Positions 48,852 through 62,000 of a stretch of DNA of 64,000 nucleotides are shown here, one piece after another. The translations under genes were made by a program, and so were the position numbers. The notes below the pieces were generated by a model. It was not told where the DNA came from. It did no database searches and saw nothing but the letters and a program-made list of their open reading frames with translations. The number at the start of each line of letters is the position of its first letter. The stretch's first letter is position 1. Origin of the DNA: Nymphaea colorata (lineage: Eukaryota; Streptophyta; Magnoliopsida; Nymphaeales; Nymphaeaceae); contig NC_045139.1 in assembly GCF_008831285.2 (NCBI RefSeq), positions 15,296,354 through 15,360,353 of the forward strand, written 5' to 3'.

Positions 48852-51027
48852 TCAAGAGTTCGGAACCTCAGTGCCGTTGCGGATCTTGATTTCAGCAGCC
48901 TGATCTCGGTGGTCGGAGCAGCCACTCTGTTTTTCACCACTTCTGCTTGTTGATCGTGGCGCAGTTCTAGGAGCAAGGTGCCCACTCCGAGCATAAAGAA
49001 TGTCAGGCTCGTACTCTTCGGATGCAAGGTAGGTGAGGACAGTGACGAGGTCAGCGGCTGGTGGACGCCTTCTTGGGTTTTCTTGAAGACACATGGCAGC
49101 AACATGAAATGCTTGGTACAATCTCTTAAATGGGTACTGACCCTTAAGCCCCGGATCGACCATTTTTCGATATTTCCTTGCATCTTTCAGGAGAGGGCTA
49201 GCCTGAGGCACCCGGATACAAACTCCAATCAAAGCTTTGAAACAAAATTTTCAGCACAGTCCATGCAAGTCCAAGGATATATGGTAAGAACAGTATTTAA
49301 GCAAAGATTTCTAGAAGAATTCAGGCCCAGGCAACCTATGGCAATTGGTGCATCGCACATTCGTGTGGGGAGACTAATTGCCACAACAGGAGTGGAAAAT
49401 GAGCAGCAGTCAACAATTGGAACTGGGCAATGGTCCTTTCAAATTTTGGATGATTCAGAAGCGGAAAGCGGGTAGGCAGCTCTATGAGAACAGCAGAGGA
49501 AGTGATGTGTTGGACCACTAAATTCCAGCGAATTGATATAAACTAATAACTTCAACTTAAAAATGACATCCGAGGCCAAATTGAAGCAAAATGACATGAG
49601 AATCAGGATTCCTCAAAGTTTTTGCTTCCGATTCTTAGGAATTGGCATTGCTACTTATTCCGCGAGAAGTTGCTACCTATTAAACAGCAAAAGCACAGCC
49701 TGGTAGAAAGCGAATTCATGGTTGAATAACGTACATGACTGAACATCACAAAAAAATTGAACTTGACAGAGGGAGACATATCAACAGAATTAATCCTAAT
49801 TTCATAATGACGCTGGAGGTGAAATAAAAGAAGTACATACCCATGCAGCAAGACGGTTTCCTGTAGCCCGGGAATGATCAAATGCTTTTTTTCCAGTAAT
49901 AAGTTCCAAAAGGACAACTCCAAAGCTGTATATGTCAGATTTTGGAGTAATACGACCGGTCATGAAATACTCTGGTGCACAATATGCACATGTTTGTGAG
50001 TCCCATACTCTTCCCCAGTCCATATTCCGCTCACCTTCATATGGGGCAAGTTTCGATAGTCCAAAATTAGCCAATTTAGGTTGATATCCGTCTCCAAGAA
50101 GAACATTTGAGCTTCTCAAGTTATGATATATTACGGGAGGATCAGCTCTGTCATGCAAATATTCTAAGCCTTTTGCCAGGCCAGCTGCAATCCTCATTCT
50201 GGTACTCCAGCACAACGGCGTTTTAGCAGAAATAGAACCTGAATGGACGAGCAACAAGTTACCCTTAGTTACTCATAAGATACGATGTAAAATTAAATAG
50301 GAAATGCAGGAAAGGCTTTTTCAAGTACAACAGAGAGACACACCATGCAGGTGGTCTGCCAAAGATCCTAATGGCATGTATTCAAAGACTAACAACTTCT
50401 TATCCCCATGATCACAGTATCCAATGAGATCAACAACGTTTTCGTGATGAAGCGCGCTCTGCATTGATATCTCGACCAAAAACTCTTTTCGTTGTTGCAG
50501 CCTATTGCGGTGAAGCAGCTTAATAGCTACAAGCTGAGCCAAGTAAAGTTCGGATTAGTTTATTAAAACATGGCCACAATCTTAAAACCATATAGATAAA
50601 ATTGTTTGAACCACAATTAAACTTATGAGTAAGCTTGTCACTTTCTGATGCTGTTTAGATACAGATAAAATCCTGTTCAAAATGTTCCCACTAAAAATTT
50701 TCAGAACCACATGGGACTAGCTAACACTCATATGGCTAATGGACCTGCCATCTACGCCAACCATGTCGGTACCAAGCTGAATAGTGCAGGACCATGTAAT
50801 TGGCTGGGCCATGGTTCATCGACTAGTGCTGCTACTAGTCATCAGTCCCCTACCATCACTCAAGCAGGATTTCGTGTCTTAGATGTATTTGTTTAGTCAT
50901 TTTTTTCTACTCCATTTCTTTCCTTAAGATTCATCCATTTAACGGTAGCGAAGATTATTATAAAAAGGACAAACCAAAAGAGAGATAGAGAAAACAGAAG
51001 TAGTAACAGTCTTTAAAGTGAGACGGG

Positions 51028-51123
<96 letters not shown>

Positions 51124-52583
51124 TTGTTACCTAACTAATTTAAGCAGTTAACTGCAAGTGGCATCAAACATATCACTGACAGTCGAATTGAATTTGAATG
51201 CTGACCCCGCCAATTCTCGTAACCCGTGCCACTTCTTCCAGGCAAAATTTAAATAGTTGTTGATGTATGAAGAGAAAGAAGAACCCAATGACGAAGTTAC
51301 TAATTCATTAACAATTTGGCCAGACTTATGGTTCTCATTCACCAAGCAGAAAGGAGAGATACGCAAACTGCAGGACAAGTTTCGTGGCGATAAAAACAAG
51401 CAAACCTGATTGGTATTCTCCAGGACGCCTTTGTATAGTCGATAGTGATCTCCCGTATTTAAAAGACAGTCGGCGCTGAAGTTGTTAGTTGCCGATGATA
51501 ATTCATGCAATGTGAACGCCCGAGCAGCAGTATGGCAATATCCATCCTTAGAAATCTTGCTCGCCGGTGATAAAGTTGCCTCTGGTCCCCCTAACAGGAA
51601 AGTAAAAATAAAAGGATAATAATAGAACTAGGATCCCCAGCAAAAGGAAGAAAAAAAAAAACAGAAAATTATAAATCTGCCAACAAAACTGGTTCTTTAC
51701 TTCTTTTCATTAAGCAAGATAAAATCAACACGAAAAATTACCGCCAGTCGTTTGAACTCGAGAGACTCTACGAGTTAAAAAAAAAAAACTGTCGTCTTTT
51801 ATTGCAACCTAACCCTCCTGGGGTCTGAGGAGACGAATTTCCGAAAACCAAAAGGTGGTCTTACGGTGGACGGGAATCTCAAAGGAGAGGAAATCGGAGA
51901 ACGGTCAAAAGAAACTGAACTCAGAGGAACCAAAAAGGAATAAAAAAAAACTATAGAAAAAACAAACGGAGCTAAATCCCGTCAAGAGATCAGCATTCAC
52001 GTCAGTCTATGAAGAGAGCTCAAGTGAGGAAGTGAAGGTGATCGATGCAAAATGCCAAACAGAGCACCCACTCCAGAAGCTATCACAGACACCTTTAATA
52101 GAACAAAGATTGAAACACAACAAAAACACGAAAACCACCCAAAGCTTGGGAAGCATCGAAATCAAACAAGAAACTCCAGCTAAACAAGAACACCGGATCA
52201 ATAGTGGGAAAAACTCCCACCACGACTAGCCACCCATAAAAAAAAAAATCTAACCATGTTTTCATCAATAAAAAACAAAGAGAAAAAAACCATGAGATGG
52301 AATCATAACAAAAGCAAGAAAGTTTCAAAGTTTCGGGTACTAAGAAATCAGTCGTGGAAATCCCGCCAGCAAAAAGAAAAAAAAAAAACAGCTCAATCTT
52401 TCACCGCCTACATGGAGATGTCTCCCGATCGCCGGCTTCCTCAGCAGGGGAAGTCCATTTGCGACTCTCGAGTTCATTGGAGTCGGGTCGGTGATCGGGT
52501 GACAGCGGGTGGACCTTGTTAGGTCTACCCGTCCATTGCTTCCCCTTCTTCTTCCATCCTCCGAAGCACAGACAGCAATCCAT
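48852..52583 (-). CDS. RLCK-VII (PBS1-like) pseudokinase
   Basis: The exons are 52412-52583, 51406-51590, 50344-50533, 49841-50238 and 48852-49202, with junction phases 1, 0, 1, 0, giving 431 aa without internal stops. The exon plan is identical to the neighbour at 55654-59016, so the two are tandem paralogues. The domain order is a Cys-rich N-terminus ([10 protein letters not shown]), then a kinase fold, then an [20 protein letters not shown] tail. The ATP lysine (VAIK, K124), APE-like CAPEY and [17 protein letters not shown] are kept. The Gly-rich loop is [13 protein letters not shown] instead of [13 protein letters not shown]. The catalytic RDLK is HNLR (N222) and DFG is NFG (N240). The activation segment is replaced by [19 protein letters not shown]. 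Phosphotransfer is therefore unlikely; a scaffold or decoy role is inference. There is no Gly2 for myristoylation, but Cys3 and Cys4 could be palmitoylated. Confidence 0.88.
51032..51121. repeat. Compound (AT)n(GT)n microsatellite in pseudokinase intron 2
   Basis: About 40 bases of AT repeat run directly into about 50 bases of GT repeat. Confidence 0.96.
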
Positions 52584-53765
52584 CCAGAAGAATCTATAGT
52601 GTCATCAACGGAAGGCAAAAATCAGAGAAGAAGGGTAGAAAGATGAAGAGTTCAACGGAGAAGAGGAGGAGGAATCGGCAAGGCCCGCTCGCGTTTCAGT
52701 CTCCCGGAATGATTTCGAGAAGAGTTAGCAAGAGGAGCGTTGATCAAGCCAACCGGCCAACGGCGAAGAGTTCCCGCCTTTATCGCCGTTCTCTGTTTTT
52801 TCCCATCCCGATAAATTCTCAGCTTGATCCTACTTTTCAGCTATAATCTCGGAAACACGACTTCCATTTTTCGTTTTTCAACTCAAGTGCTCCATTTGCG
52901 GGAATCTTTTGGACGAGAGACTAAACCCTTCGAGATTTTCCATCGGCTCTCTCTTTGTAAGGCTTGATTTTTGGGGCTCATTTTTAATTTAAAAAAACTT
53001 AAAACTAAAATTCGATTTGTGAACTGGAGTTCCAAATCTAATTTGTTAATTGAATAATGCGACGATGGTGAGAATTTCTCGTCCCAACTTTAAGTTGTGA
53101 AATGAAATTTTTTGAAAAAATGCACATGTTCAAAGGAAGTTCCTTTTAAATTCTAACATAGAAATCTTTTGAGTCTGTGGAATCCTATCACTACCTCATT
53201 TATCAGTTAAGTTTTTATTAAATTATAAAAACATATGTTTAGGTGATACACAAACTCTTTTTTTTTTGTTTTTTTTGGAATAATTTGGACACCATATTTT
53301 AAAATCTTTTGATATAAACCGAAAGTTTTAACTCTCAAATACAAACATATCATCGAAGCTTTTTTTTTTTTATTTGAGTGCTGTTATTTTGTATTTCTCG
53401 GACTTAAGACTAAAAAGAGAAAAAAAAAACCATATAAAATGGGAAAAATATATTCTTGCCAAACAAATTGAATCATTGAGAGCTCTAGCGTGTTGGACGG
53501 TTACAAAACTGAATTTATATATAGAAAGGTGAGAAATATACGGACCTCAGTTATTTGATTAAAAGGAAAAGAGTATGACGCAGTCATTTTTTCAGGTTGT
53601 TCCAACGGCCGACATTTCAGCTGATTAGGTATGAACTTGAACTGTCTTCAAATATAGAAATATATTTTAAAAATCTGTAAACAAATTATTGACCAGTTAG
53701 TTATAATCAGATTTGGACACTCGAAAGATGTGGAATGTCAATGGTTCAGGTAGATATTATCTGAT

Positions 53766-53815
53766 ATCTGTTTTGGTTCTGAATCTGGTTATCTGTTTTG
53801 GTTCTGAATCTGGTT
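53766..53815. repeat. 25-bp direct duplication
   Basis: Two exact tandem copies of a 25-base unit beginning ATCTGTTTTGGTTC. Confidence 0.95.
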
Positions 53816-53946
53816 AAGGCGCATTTGAGTTTTAAAATTTTGTTATGGACATTCTACCAAATTATTTTGAATTCGAATTGGGTATAAAAAGATTTAAAAT
53901 GGTTCAAGTTTTCATCGCACTTGTATCTAAACTTGAGCACTAGCCG

Positions 53947-53986
53947 AGTCGAGCTTGAGCTGGGTCAGTCGAGCTTGAGCTGGGTC
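53947..53986. repeat. 20-bp direct duplication
   Basis: Two exact tandem copies of AGTCGAGCTTGAGCTGGGTC. Confidence 0.95.
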
Positions 53987-55229
53987 AGCTCAAGCTCGGC
54001 TTGATTCATGAAACCTTGAGCTCGAGCTCGATGGTATGGTAGTACTTCACGGCTGGTGCTGGCGGTTGATCGCCGGTCGTCGGTGTGGTAGTGCCGGTGC
54101 TGCCTAAAGGAACTATCAGATGGAGACGGAGAGAGTAAGGAGAAGGAAAACGCATTAAATGAGAAAATGAAATGGACGTTTCATGTTAAATAGTGTTCGC
54201 TGTTTGGTCTTTGTTCGAGCTTAAAAAGTTGAGTTCAACAAACGCGAGCTCGAACTCGGATCGACTAAAAAAGACGAGCCAAGACATGAGCTTAACCTTC
54301 TTTAGCAAAATGGTCGTCTGCTCGTCGAGCCAAGCTTTGACGAGCAACAAACTTGAGTTGCTGAGCTCGTTGTTCAACATTTCTTATACCTATTATAGAG
54401 TAATTGGTAAAATATCAGACCACTTAGGTAAAGGATAAAAACTTTGTCTCTTAAGTTAAATCTGTGTTAAGAAGTGTTCTAAACAAAATGTGAACCTCTT
54501 TATATTTATATAAATACTAACTTTATATAAATAATGTTTTAGCTCAAGTTATTTTTGTAAAAAGTTGACATTTGCTGCTATCAAAATTTTATATATTACA
54601 AGAGCTATTCATTTTTCAATTATTAAAAAATATTATTAAAATAAAAAATAATCAATTTAATATATGTTTATCACCAAATCACTATTAAGAACATCATATC
54701 TATAAGATTAGATAGCAAAAAAAAAAAAACTTTAATAATCAATTGTCGTTGCTCTGGCCTTTGTAGTCCGATCGAATTATTTGGTGCTACTCGCTAACAG
54801 TGGGATCAAGGATATTTCCAGCAAAAAAAATATATCGAAGAGTTAACGTCAGGTTTCTGAGTTTACCCGAATCTCGGGTCCCTTAAACAAGTTGTCTGAC
54901 CATTACCAACTTTCTTCCATTACATGTAAAAATCCGGATTTACTTAATTTTTATAATATTGTGCATCCGGCATTTACTAAATTTGTATAATATTGTGCAT
55001 CGAATCAGAACTGAAGAAAATGATTAGCCTTTAATAACCGAAAAAACAGAACTGAATTGCTAAAGCGATGAAAATATAAAAGGATTATAAAGTTAATCAC
55101 CTGATAACCCCACGCAACTCACGGCTTCATAGGGACTTGTTCTCCCAAGAAAGCGTATTAAGAGCAACGACATTATAGATCGAAAAGTAAGCAAAAAAGA
55201 GTATTACAGGAAGAGCCGAAATCAGCGCA

Positions 55230-55355
55230 ATAGAAGTTTTAAACTGCAATGGTGAAGAACAAGAGAGAGCAATGAACAAGCGAAACTTCTGAATAGGAGT
55301 CTTGAACTGCAACAGTGAAGAGCAAGAGGGAACAATTAACAAACGAAGCCGCTGA
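55230..55355. repeat. 63-bp tandem duplication downstream of the CDL1-like gene
   Basis: Two diverged copies (about 55230-55292 and 55293-55355). Both begin ATAG(A/G)AGT and contain AACTGCAA.(A/G)GTGAAGA.CAAGAG. It lies in the likely 3' UTR of the CDL1-like gene. Confidence 0.75.
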
Positions 55356-55653
55356 CTGATTCTGCATTATAACGTATGATCATCTCTAAGAGCAACAAAA
55401 CAGGAACTGGAGGATAGATACAAGGGGTTGAATAGACGCGGACATATACATTGACACAATGAATTTCCTGAAAATACATATGAGTAATTACATGTCAAGA
55501 TGACAGCAAATCGTGAGGCAAAATTTGATTGCAAATAATACAAAGGGAGAAATCGGTACACTTGTGAGAGAGATAATAATGATCCAGTGTTGCATACACG
55601 CTCCACCGTGCTATCTTAGCAAGAATTCTGAACCTCTAGGATCAGTCGTAGGA

Positions 55654-58600
55654 TCACTCGTTCTTGCTTCTAGCAGACTGGTCTACTTCAGAAGGGTCAT
55701 TTTGATTCTTGTTGGTGTCTCTTCTAGAATGAGGTGGAGTTCCAGGAGCGAAACGGAAGCTATGAATAGGATGAGTATCAGGGTCATACTTTTGGGACGC
55801 AAGGTAGGTAAGAGCAGTGACCAAATCTGATACTTGAGGTCGCATTGTTGCCTGTTCTTGGACACACATTGCAGCAACAGCAAGTGCTTGATACAAGCCC
55901 CTCACTGGGAACAGACCCTCAAGCAAGGGATCTGCCATTTGTGTGAATTTCCTTCTGTCTTTGAACAATGGCCGAGCCTGAAAGCATCCATAGATTCAAT
56001 TACTGGATGGAAAGAAACATGGTTGTTATCCTGATTAATAGAAAGCCAAATGTGAATTCATTGGAAGCTCTGGGATAAAGCTTCCGCACAAAACCAACAC
56101 AAGTAATCCATGCAAGTTCGATGACTGCTAATATCTTTCTAGAAACCCATCTCAGATGATTGCATAAATTCAGATCCAGAGAAAAATCAGATAACAAAAG
56201 CATAGGCATAAAAGTGTAGGTTCACCATTGCAAAATGCATCACTAAATTGCCGATAAAGAACAATATAATCTGTTGTTGAAGTAGTATATGTGAAATCAA
56301 AAGATGACCTACCCATGCAACAAGGTTTTGCTCTCCCGCAGCTCGGGAATAATCAATTGCTCTTCTTCCTGTGATAAGTTCCAGAAGCACCACACCGAAG
56401 CTGTAAATGTCAGACTTCAGTGTAAGCTGCCCGGTCATTGCATACTCAGGTGCGCAATACCCATATGTGCCCATCACTCTTGTGGAAACATGGGTATTAT
56501 CTCCAATCGGACCAAGCTTTGCTAGCCCAAAGTCTGACAACTTTGGATGAAATCCTTCGCCAAGAAGAATGTTGGAGCATTTCAAGTCACGATATATTAC
56601 AGAAGGCTTAGCTTTGACATGCAAATATTCTAAACCCTTTGCTGCACCAGCTGCAATTTGCATTCTAGTATTCCAGTCCAATGGTTTTCCGTCAGACGTC
56701 AAATCTGTGTGGAAAAGTGATGAGTTCTCTTTAGAAAGCCATATGAAAAGAACTAGAATTGGATATAGATGTATTATGGAGAAAGAAAGTAAAAGGAAAG
56801 GACTTCTGAGAATTGGGGGGTGGGGTGGGGGAGGGGGTGTGTTTGAGGGGAATTTACCATGTAAGTGATCTTCCAATGATCCTAAGGGCATGTATTCATA
56901 AACCAACAGCCTCTGGTCTCCATCAGAGCAGTATCCAATGAGATTGACAAGGTTCTCGTGATGAAGAAGGCTTAGCATTAAGACCTCGACAAGAAATTCC
57001 CTATTGCCTTGCAGGCCATTACGGTCAAGCTGCTTGATAGCCACAACCTGTGATATGAACAGTTGGAAATTTCTCAGAAAATTCACTGTTTAATAGAATG
57101 ACATGCTGCTTAACATGTTTTCTCATATTCTCACCATAAAGATGCAGCCTGAAATAGGACCTAACTTGGAGGTAGAGCGTGTCTAGACTCTAGTACGTAG
57201 AAATAATGCTTGCCATAGGAAGGTCTCTAAGTAAACTAATTTAGTAAACCACGTTCACAATATGGAAACAACTGAACATGGTTAAGCAAGACGCAAAGGA
57301 ATATAGTCCTGCAAGACCAATGTCAGCCTGCACCAAATCTGAGTTTACATGGAACTGAGTGTGGAACTCCAGGGAGGGGATGACAGGGCTTCAAACAGCA
57401 ATAAATTCGACGGAATTTACAAATGCATGCTTCACAGAAACAGCTCTTTTTCTACTTTTTTTTTTTTCAAAAAGGAAAGAGAAAAGAACCTCTCTCAATC
57501 AAAGAAGCAGGTTTGCAAGCCATTCTAGAGTACCATGTTCTGTTTTCCTGATTTGGGGAGCTGTAAATGAATCACCATTTACTGACTACTGAGTCCTTCA
57601 AAAAATTCAAACAGAGACAAAGCTTCACTTCCAAGGGTACTATACTAAAACATCAAATTTATCTGCCACTGCAAGTCGTTGGCAAGTGAACTGCAAGCAG
57701 CATAATGAGTTTGAGATTGAGGAAGGAAGATATAAGCTATCAACCAATCCACGATATCAACCATTACATGGTCCACAACTTCAGACACGCAATTTCACAT
57801 ATATTGAAGACATTTTGAATGGAGAAAGGAACAAAAACAAAGACTAATTTACCAAATTATGATTAAGAGTTGGCAATACTCCCATTTTCACACGAAGCAG
57901 AAAAAAAAGGAAATGCATGTGGCAAAATGCTTTAAGCAATAAGTACGGGAGGAAAAAAACCAAACCTGATTGGTGCTCTCTAAACGACCCCTATATACTC
58001 GACCGAAACCTCCCTCACCCAAGAGACAATCCTCTCTGAAGTTGTTCGTTGCTGCTGCCAATTCACGAAAGCTGAATACCTGAGCGGAAATAGATCCATC
58101 CTTAACAACTTCCTTCTCTAGCGATGAATTTTTCTTCAAATTCTCTGAAGGAGAAAAAAGTTAAAAATGTAAGAAAAAAATAAAGCACAACTAATTGCGT
58201 TAATCTGCCAAAAAACTGTTTGTTCCATGAACCAAGATGAAATCAGCATGACCAAAACTTGCCTACATTTATCTATTTTCAGGGAGACCCGCTGATTAAC
58301 GAATTATCCTCTTCATATCACGTGCCAATTTACATGAAAAATCGTTTTCCAAGAACCGATTAGTGGTTCTATAGAGCATAACAATTTAAAATGGGGAAAC
58401 GGGACAACTACGAATTACCACTACCACCATCATAACTCCACTACATTTTCTACCGGCCAACGATACAGAGAAAATTAACGAAAGGGAAGTAAATTTTTTG
58501 AGGAATGAAAAAGATGAAGCGACTACTGAACATAAGCATAAGAAGATGTAGACGGCCGAAGCCGAATTCCTACCCTGGAGGCTAGACTATTATAACAAGG

Positions 58601-59016
58601 AAACAAGTGATTCCCACCAAAACCCGCGAACCATTCAAAAACGTCGAAAAAATCGCAACCAAATGACCGACCCCAATTTCTCGTTCAACAAAAACACCAA
58701 AAACCAAGCTCTTGGTAGCCTCCGACCACCACAAGCACCACACATAAAAATAATGATTCCATAGAGGAAGAAGCGAGAGAAATGAATGAAGCAGAGAAAA
58801 AAGAAAAGAACGAATCCACATTTGCGAATCAATGCTTATCGAAATCCCCCAAAAGAAGGAAACCTATTTATCGAAGATTCAAATGAGGAACCATGGAGAT
58901 GGTTCTCGCCTACCTGGAGACGGCTTCTGATCGTCGGATTTCTTCGCGAGCTGCTGCGGTTGCTTCTGCCGCTGCCCCTTCCTCTTCGATCCTCCCGAAC
59001 GAGCGAAACAACCCAT
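55654..59016 (-). CDS. CDL1: RLCK-VII protein kinase, CDL1/PBL7-like
   Basis: A receptor-like cytoplasmic Ser/Thr kinase; relatives relay brassinosteroid and immune-receptor signals at the plasma membrane. The exons are 58914-59016, 57966-58144, 56858-57047, 56313-56704 and 55654-55977 (phases 1, 0, 1, 0), giving 395 aa, close to Arabidopsis CDL1. [20 protein letters not shown] offers Gly2 for myristoylation and Cys3 for palmitoylation, then a basic stretch. Kinase motifs are [20 protein letters not shown] (K99), [10 protein letters not shown] (R196, D197), LSDFGLAKL (D215), [20 protein letters not shown], and [17 protein letters not shown]. The C-terminal [12 protein letters not shown]...FAPGTPP is CDL1-like. 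All catalytic residues are present. Before the activation segment it reads [10 protein letters not shown] where PBS1 relatives usually have GDKS. The downstream paralogue at 48852-52583 is a pseudokinase. Confidence 0.94.
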
Positions 59017-62000
59017 CTACAAGAACCTCGATCAATACCGCAGAAAAGAATCCACGAATCGACAGAAGACCAAGAATTCAATAAGAGGATCGAAGCCGGA
59101 AGGCGTAATCGATCTTTGGCGACTTTCCGACGATTCCAGACAGGGAATATCCCTCCCTCCCCTCCCCTCTCTCTCTCTCTCTCCCCCTCTCTCTGTCTCT
59201 GCGCGTGCCTTCAGAGACTCGGAAGACCGAAAGAGCCAACGAGAGAGCGAGCGAGAGACAATCCCTCGCTTTCGTCAAAGCCAAGCCCTCCGTTTCCCAT
59301 TTATTGTTTTTGGGGTTCACCTTTTTTTTTGGGGGGCTCCTTTTCTTTTTCAAATTCAAATAACTTTCCACTTCTATCCGGGTCGGACCCAATACATTAT
59401 GCAGATACAGATATATCCAAAACCATGGATTCACTTTAATATTTTATCAAAAATAAACTTTTTTTAAAAATAAATTTTGCTCTATTTCAAAAATACATAT
59501 AGAACAATGAGACGTGAATGCCATCTGGGTATTTTTGAAATTTGTATTTTATTAGCACCCAGATAATACGAAATTGGCCAACATAAACCTTGATATTTAT
59601 ATTGTTTTTGTTTAAATTAATTATTTGTATTTTCACGTATTTTAAAGAACACGGCTACTGGCTGGAAGAACTACCTTCACCAGAAAGCAGAAGCATTATT
59701 CTGGACGTTTCTTGCCAAACCATTGAACTTCTTTCTAAAATATCTTTAACATTAATTCTGCCAATAAAATTGTTAGTTTAGGTAGGAACTTGTCTTTTTT
59801 TCTCATAAAAAATAATAAAAAAGAAAACCCAAATTTCTATTTTTTTTCATTTTTCAAATTATCTTTTGTCATCAAACACTTTCTTTTATTTGTTACTTTG
59901 ATCACACACCCGTCGTGTCTTATTGCAAATTTTTATTTTATTTATTTTTATAACATCAAGTTAATTTTTAAGAATATCCCAATATTTCGGTGAAAGAAAA
60001 AAAAAATTTGAATATTTGCAAGATTTATAAATGGATTAAAAGAACAGTCTTTACCAAACAATATTGGATTAGGTATTTACATGTGAGCGGATACTTTTCA
60101 CATATAAAATAAGCCATATTAAATTGGGGTTTGATACAAGAAATCAGACAACAGATCAACCGCCCAACTCTAGTCGGATTTTATAACACCAACTCCAACT
60201 ACGTCAGTTCAGGGGGATTTTCATATTCAAACTTCCCACAAAACAGTTTCGAATCGGATCGATAAAACCAAATCTGATCTGGTGGCAGGATTCAAGAGTT
60301 CATTTTTAAATATTTTTTAAACATTTTAAATTTTTATCATTTTTATATTTACGATATATTTTAGCCGATAAATAAGTTGGAAGGCCTTAGCCCAGGGTCC
60401 GGCCGGAGCTAACCTAACTTAAATAAATAAGATGGAACGTTGTTTCCCGAGTGCGGCCGGCTCGCCCGTAGATTGGGCCGGACGACGCGTTTTATCCAAT
60501 AAATATTCTAAAACAGCGTCCGGACCATTTTTTTTTTACTTATACACAATGGGTAGGGTATACCCAATTACTTTAAAATTAAATTGGAGATAATTAATTT
60601 TAATAAATGTTAGAAGCATTACTTATACAAAAATGGCCCTAGCGGACGACCGGATCTGAGTTCCGGCCGGCTGACGGAGAATCTGAAAATAAGTGGTCCT
60701 TCGGCGTCAATATAAAAAAGGAAAAGGGGGAACAAAATAATTTTGGCAGAACAAATTGCAGTTATAAGACTTTGTCAATAACCAAAGGCAGGGTGAGAAG
60801 GGAACAGGAAGGCGGAAGATATTTTGGGTGGTGAGATTTAGTTAGGGGCCCTTATCAGATGGATATGGGTCGGATCGTGCAAGATCTAATCCAAATGAGA
60901 TAGGCTTGTGGGATACGGCAAGAGTCCATAGGGGCGCTTCTAGCAAGTAAACTAAAAGATATTATTTCTTCACCTTATTCGATCAAATTATATATATATA
61001 TATATATAAGAGGCATTTCTAGACAGCTACATTGAATGATCTTGACCGTTCCATCTAATTTAATGGGATTGACAGGCACCCTTTTTATTTTGGGTCATTT
61101 GGCAATGGAAAAATCAATCATTGTGTATGAAATTTTTTTATAAGTTGGAGACTATAGTAATGCTCCAACTTTCCTGACATATGCAACTTTGGCTCGATAG
61201 TTGCAAAGGAGATTGTGACAAGGCCATTAAAGAGGGTATTCTAATGGCTTGGGCTGGTTCCTTGATACTTGAGCCGGCCCATTAAAAAAATTGATCGAGT
61301 TCAGTTGGCCCTAGTTGGATTTCTGGCCCATTAAAACATGAAATATTATGGGTTTCAAACATGAATTGATATCAAACTAGGTACCCAACAGGTATAAAGT
61401 TGACGGTTGGCTTGGACGCAATAAGCAAGCGGGGCTTGAGCTACTGGCAAGGGCTTCAGGCCAACCCGAGCCCAACCTTGTCGAGTCTTGGGCCAGCCCA
61501 GCCCTACCCTATGCCTAGCCTTGGTCAAGAATATAGATGGCTGAGCTTCTAGTTTGAAATCTCAGGTTTGAGAACATTCTATTAACGGGCTTACTTGTAA
61601 GCTTGACAAGTACCCGGTACCTGTTCAGATCGGACCCGGGCCGTGGCCCAAAAAAAACCAGTCCGGGTTGACTCGATTGGTCCCAATTCGGTCTGATTAA
61701 CTTTTTTTAATATTTCTATTTAATAATAATATACATGTTATTATTAAAAATATATTTGATATTTCAAAATTTTTATTTATGTTTTCAATAAATATTTTTT
61801 TATTGTAACCAGGTTAGGCCCGAGCTCAGCTTTGGAGCATCAAGCCGGACCCGGGCTCGGGTTTGGGGCATCAGGCCAAACAAGAGTACATGACATTTAG
61901 TGTTACCGGATACAATAGATTGTTTGTTGGAGATTACATTTGATTATATAACATTTGAATAAAGTATATATGTCTCTGGAAACAAAAGTTCACTACTTTA

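Larger units (their letters stand above)
52584..55653. other. Spacer between the tandem kinase genes
   Basis: 52584-52950 is the probable leader and promoter of the pseudokinase gene. The rest is AT-rich with no gene. It contains two short tandem duplications (53766-53815 and 53947-53986), a GAGCTCGA-rich stretch at 53940-54370 resembling hAT-MITE interior sequence, and a 63-bp duplication at 55230-55355. The final bases up to 55653 are probably the 3' UTR of the CDL1-like gene. Confidence 0.5.

Noticed and set aside
48978..49475. 165-codon plus-strand frame
   Set aside because: It lies antisense to exon 5 of the pseudokinase and into its intron, with no domain or coding bias of its own.
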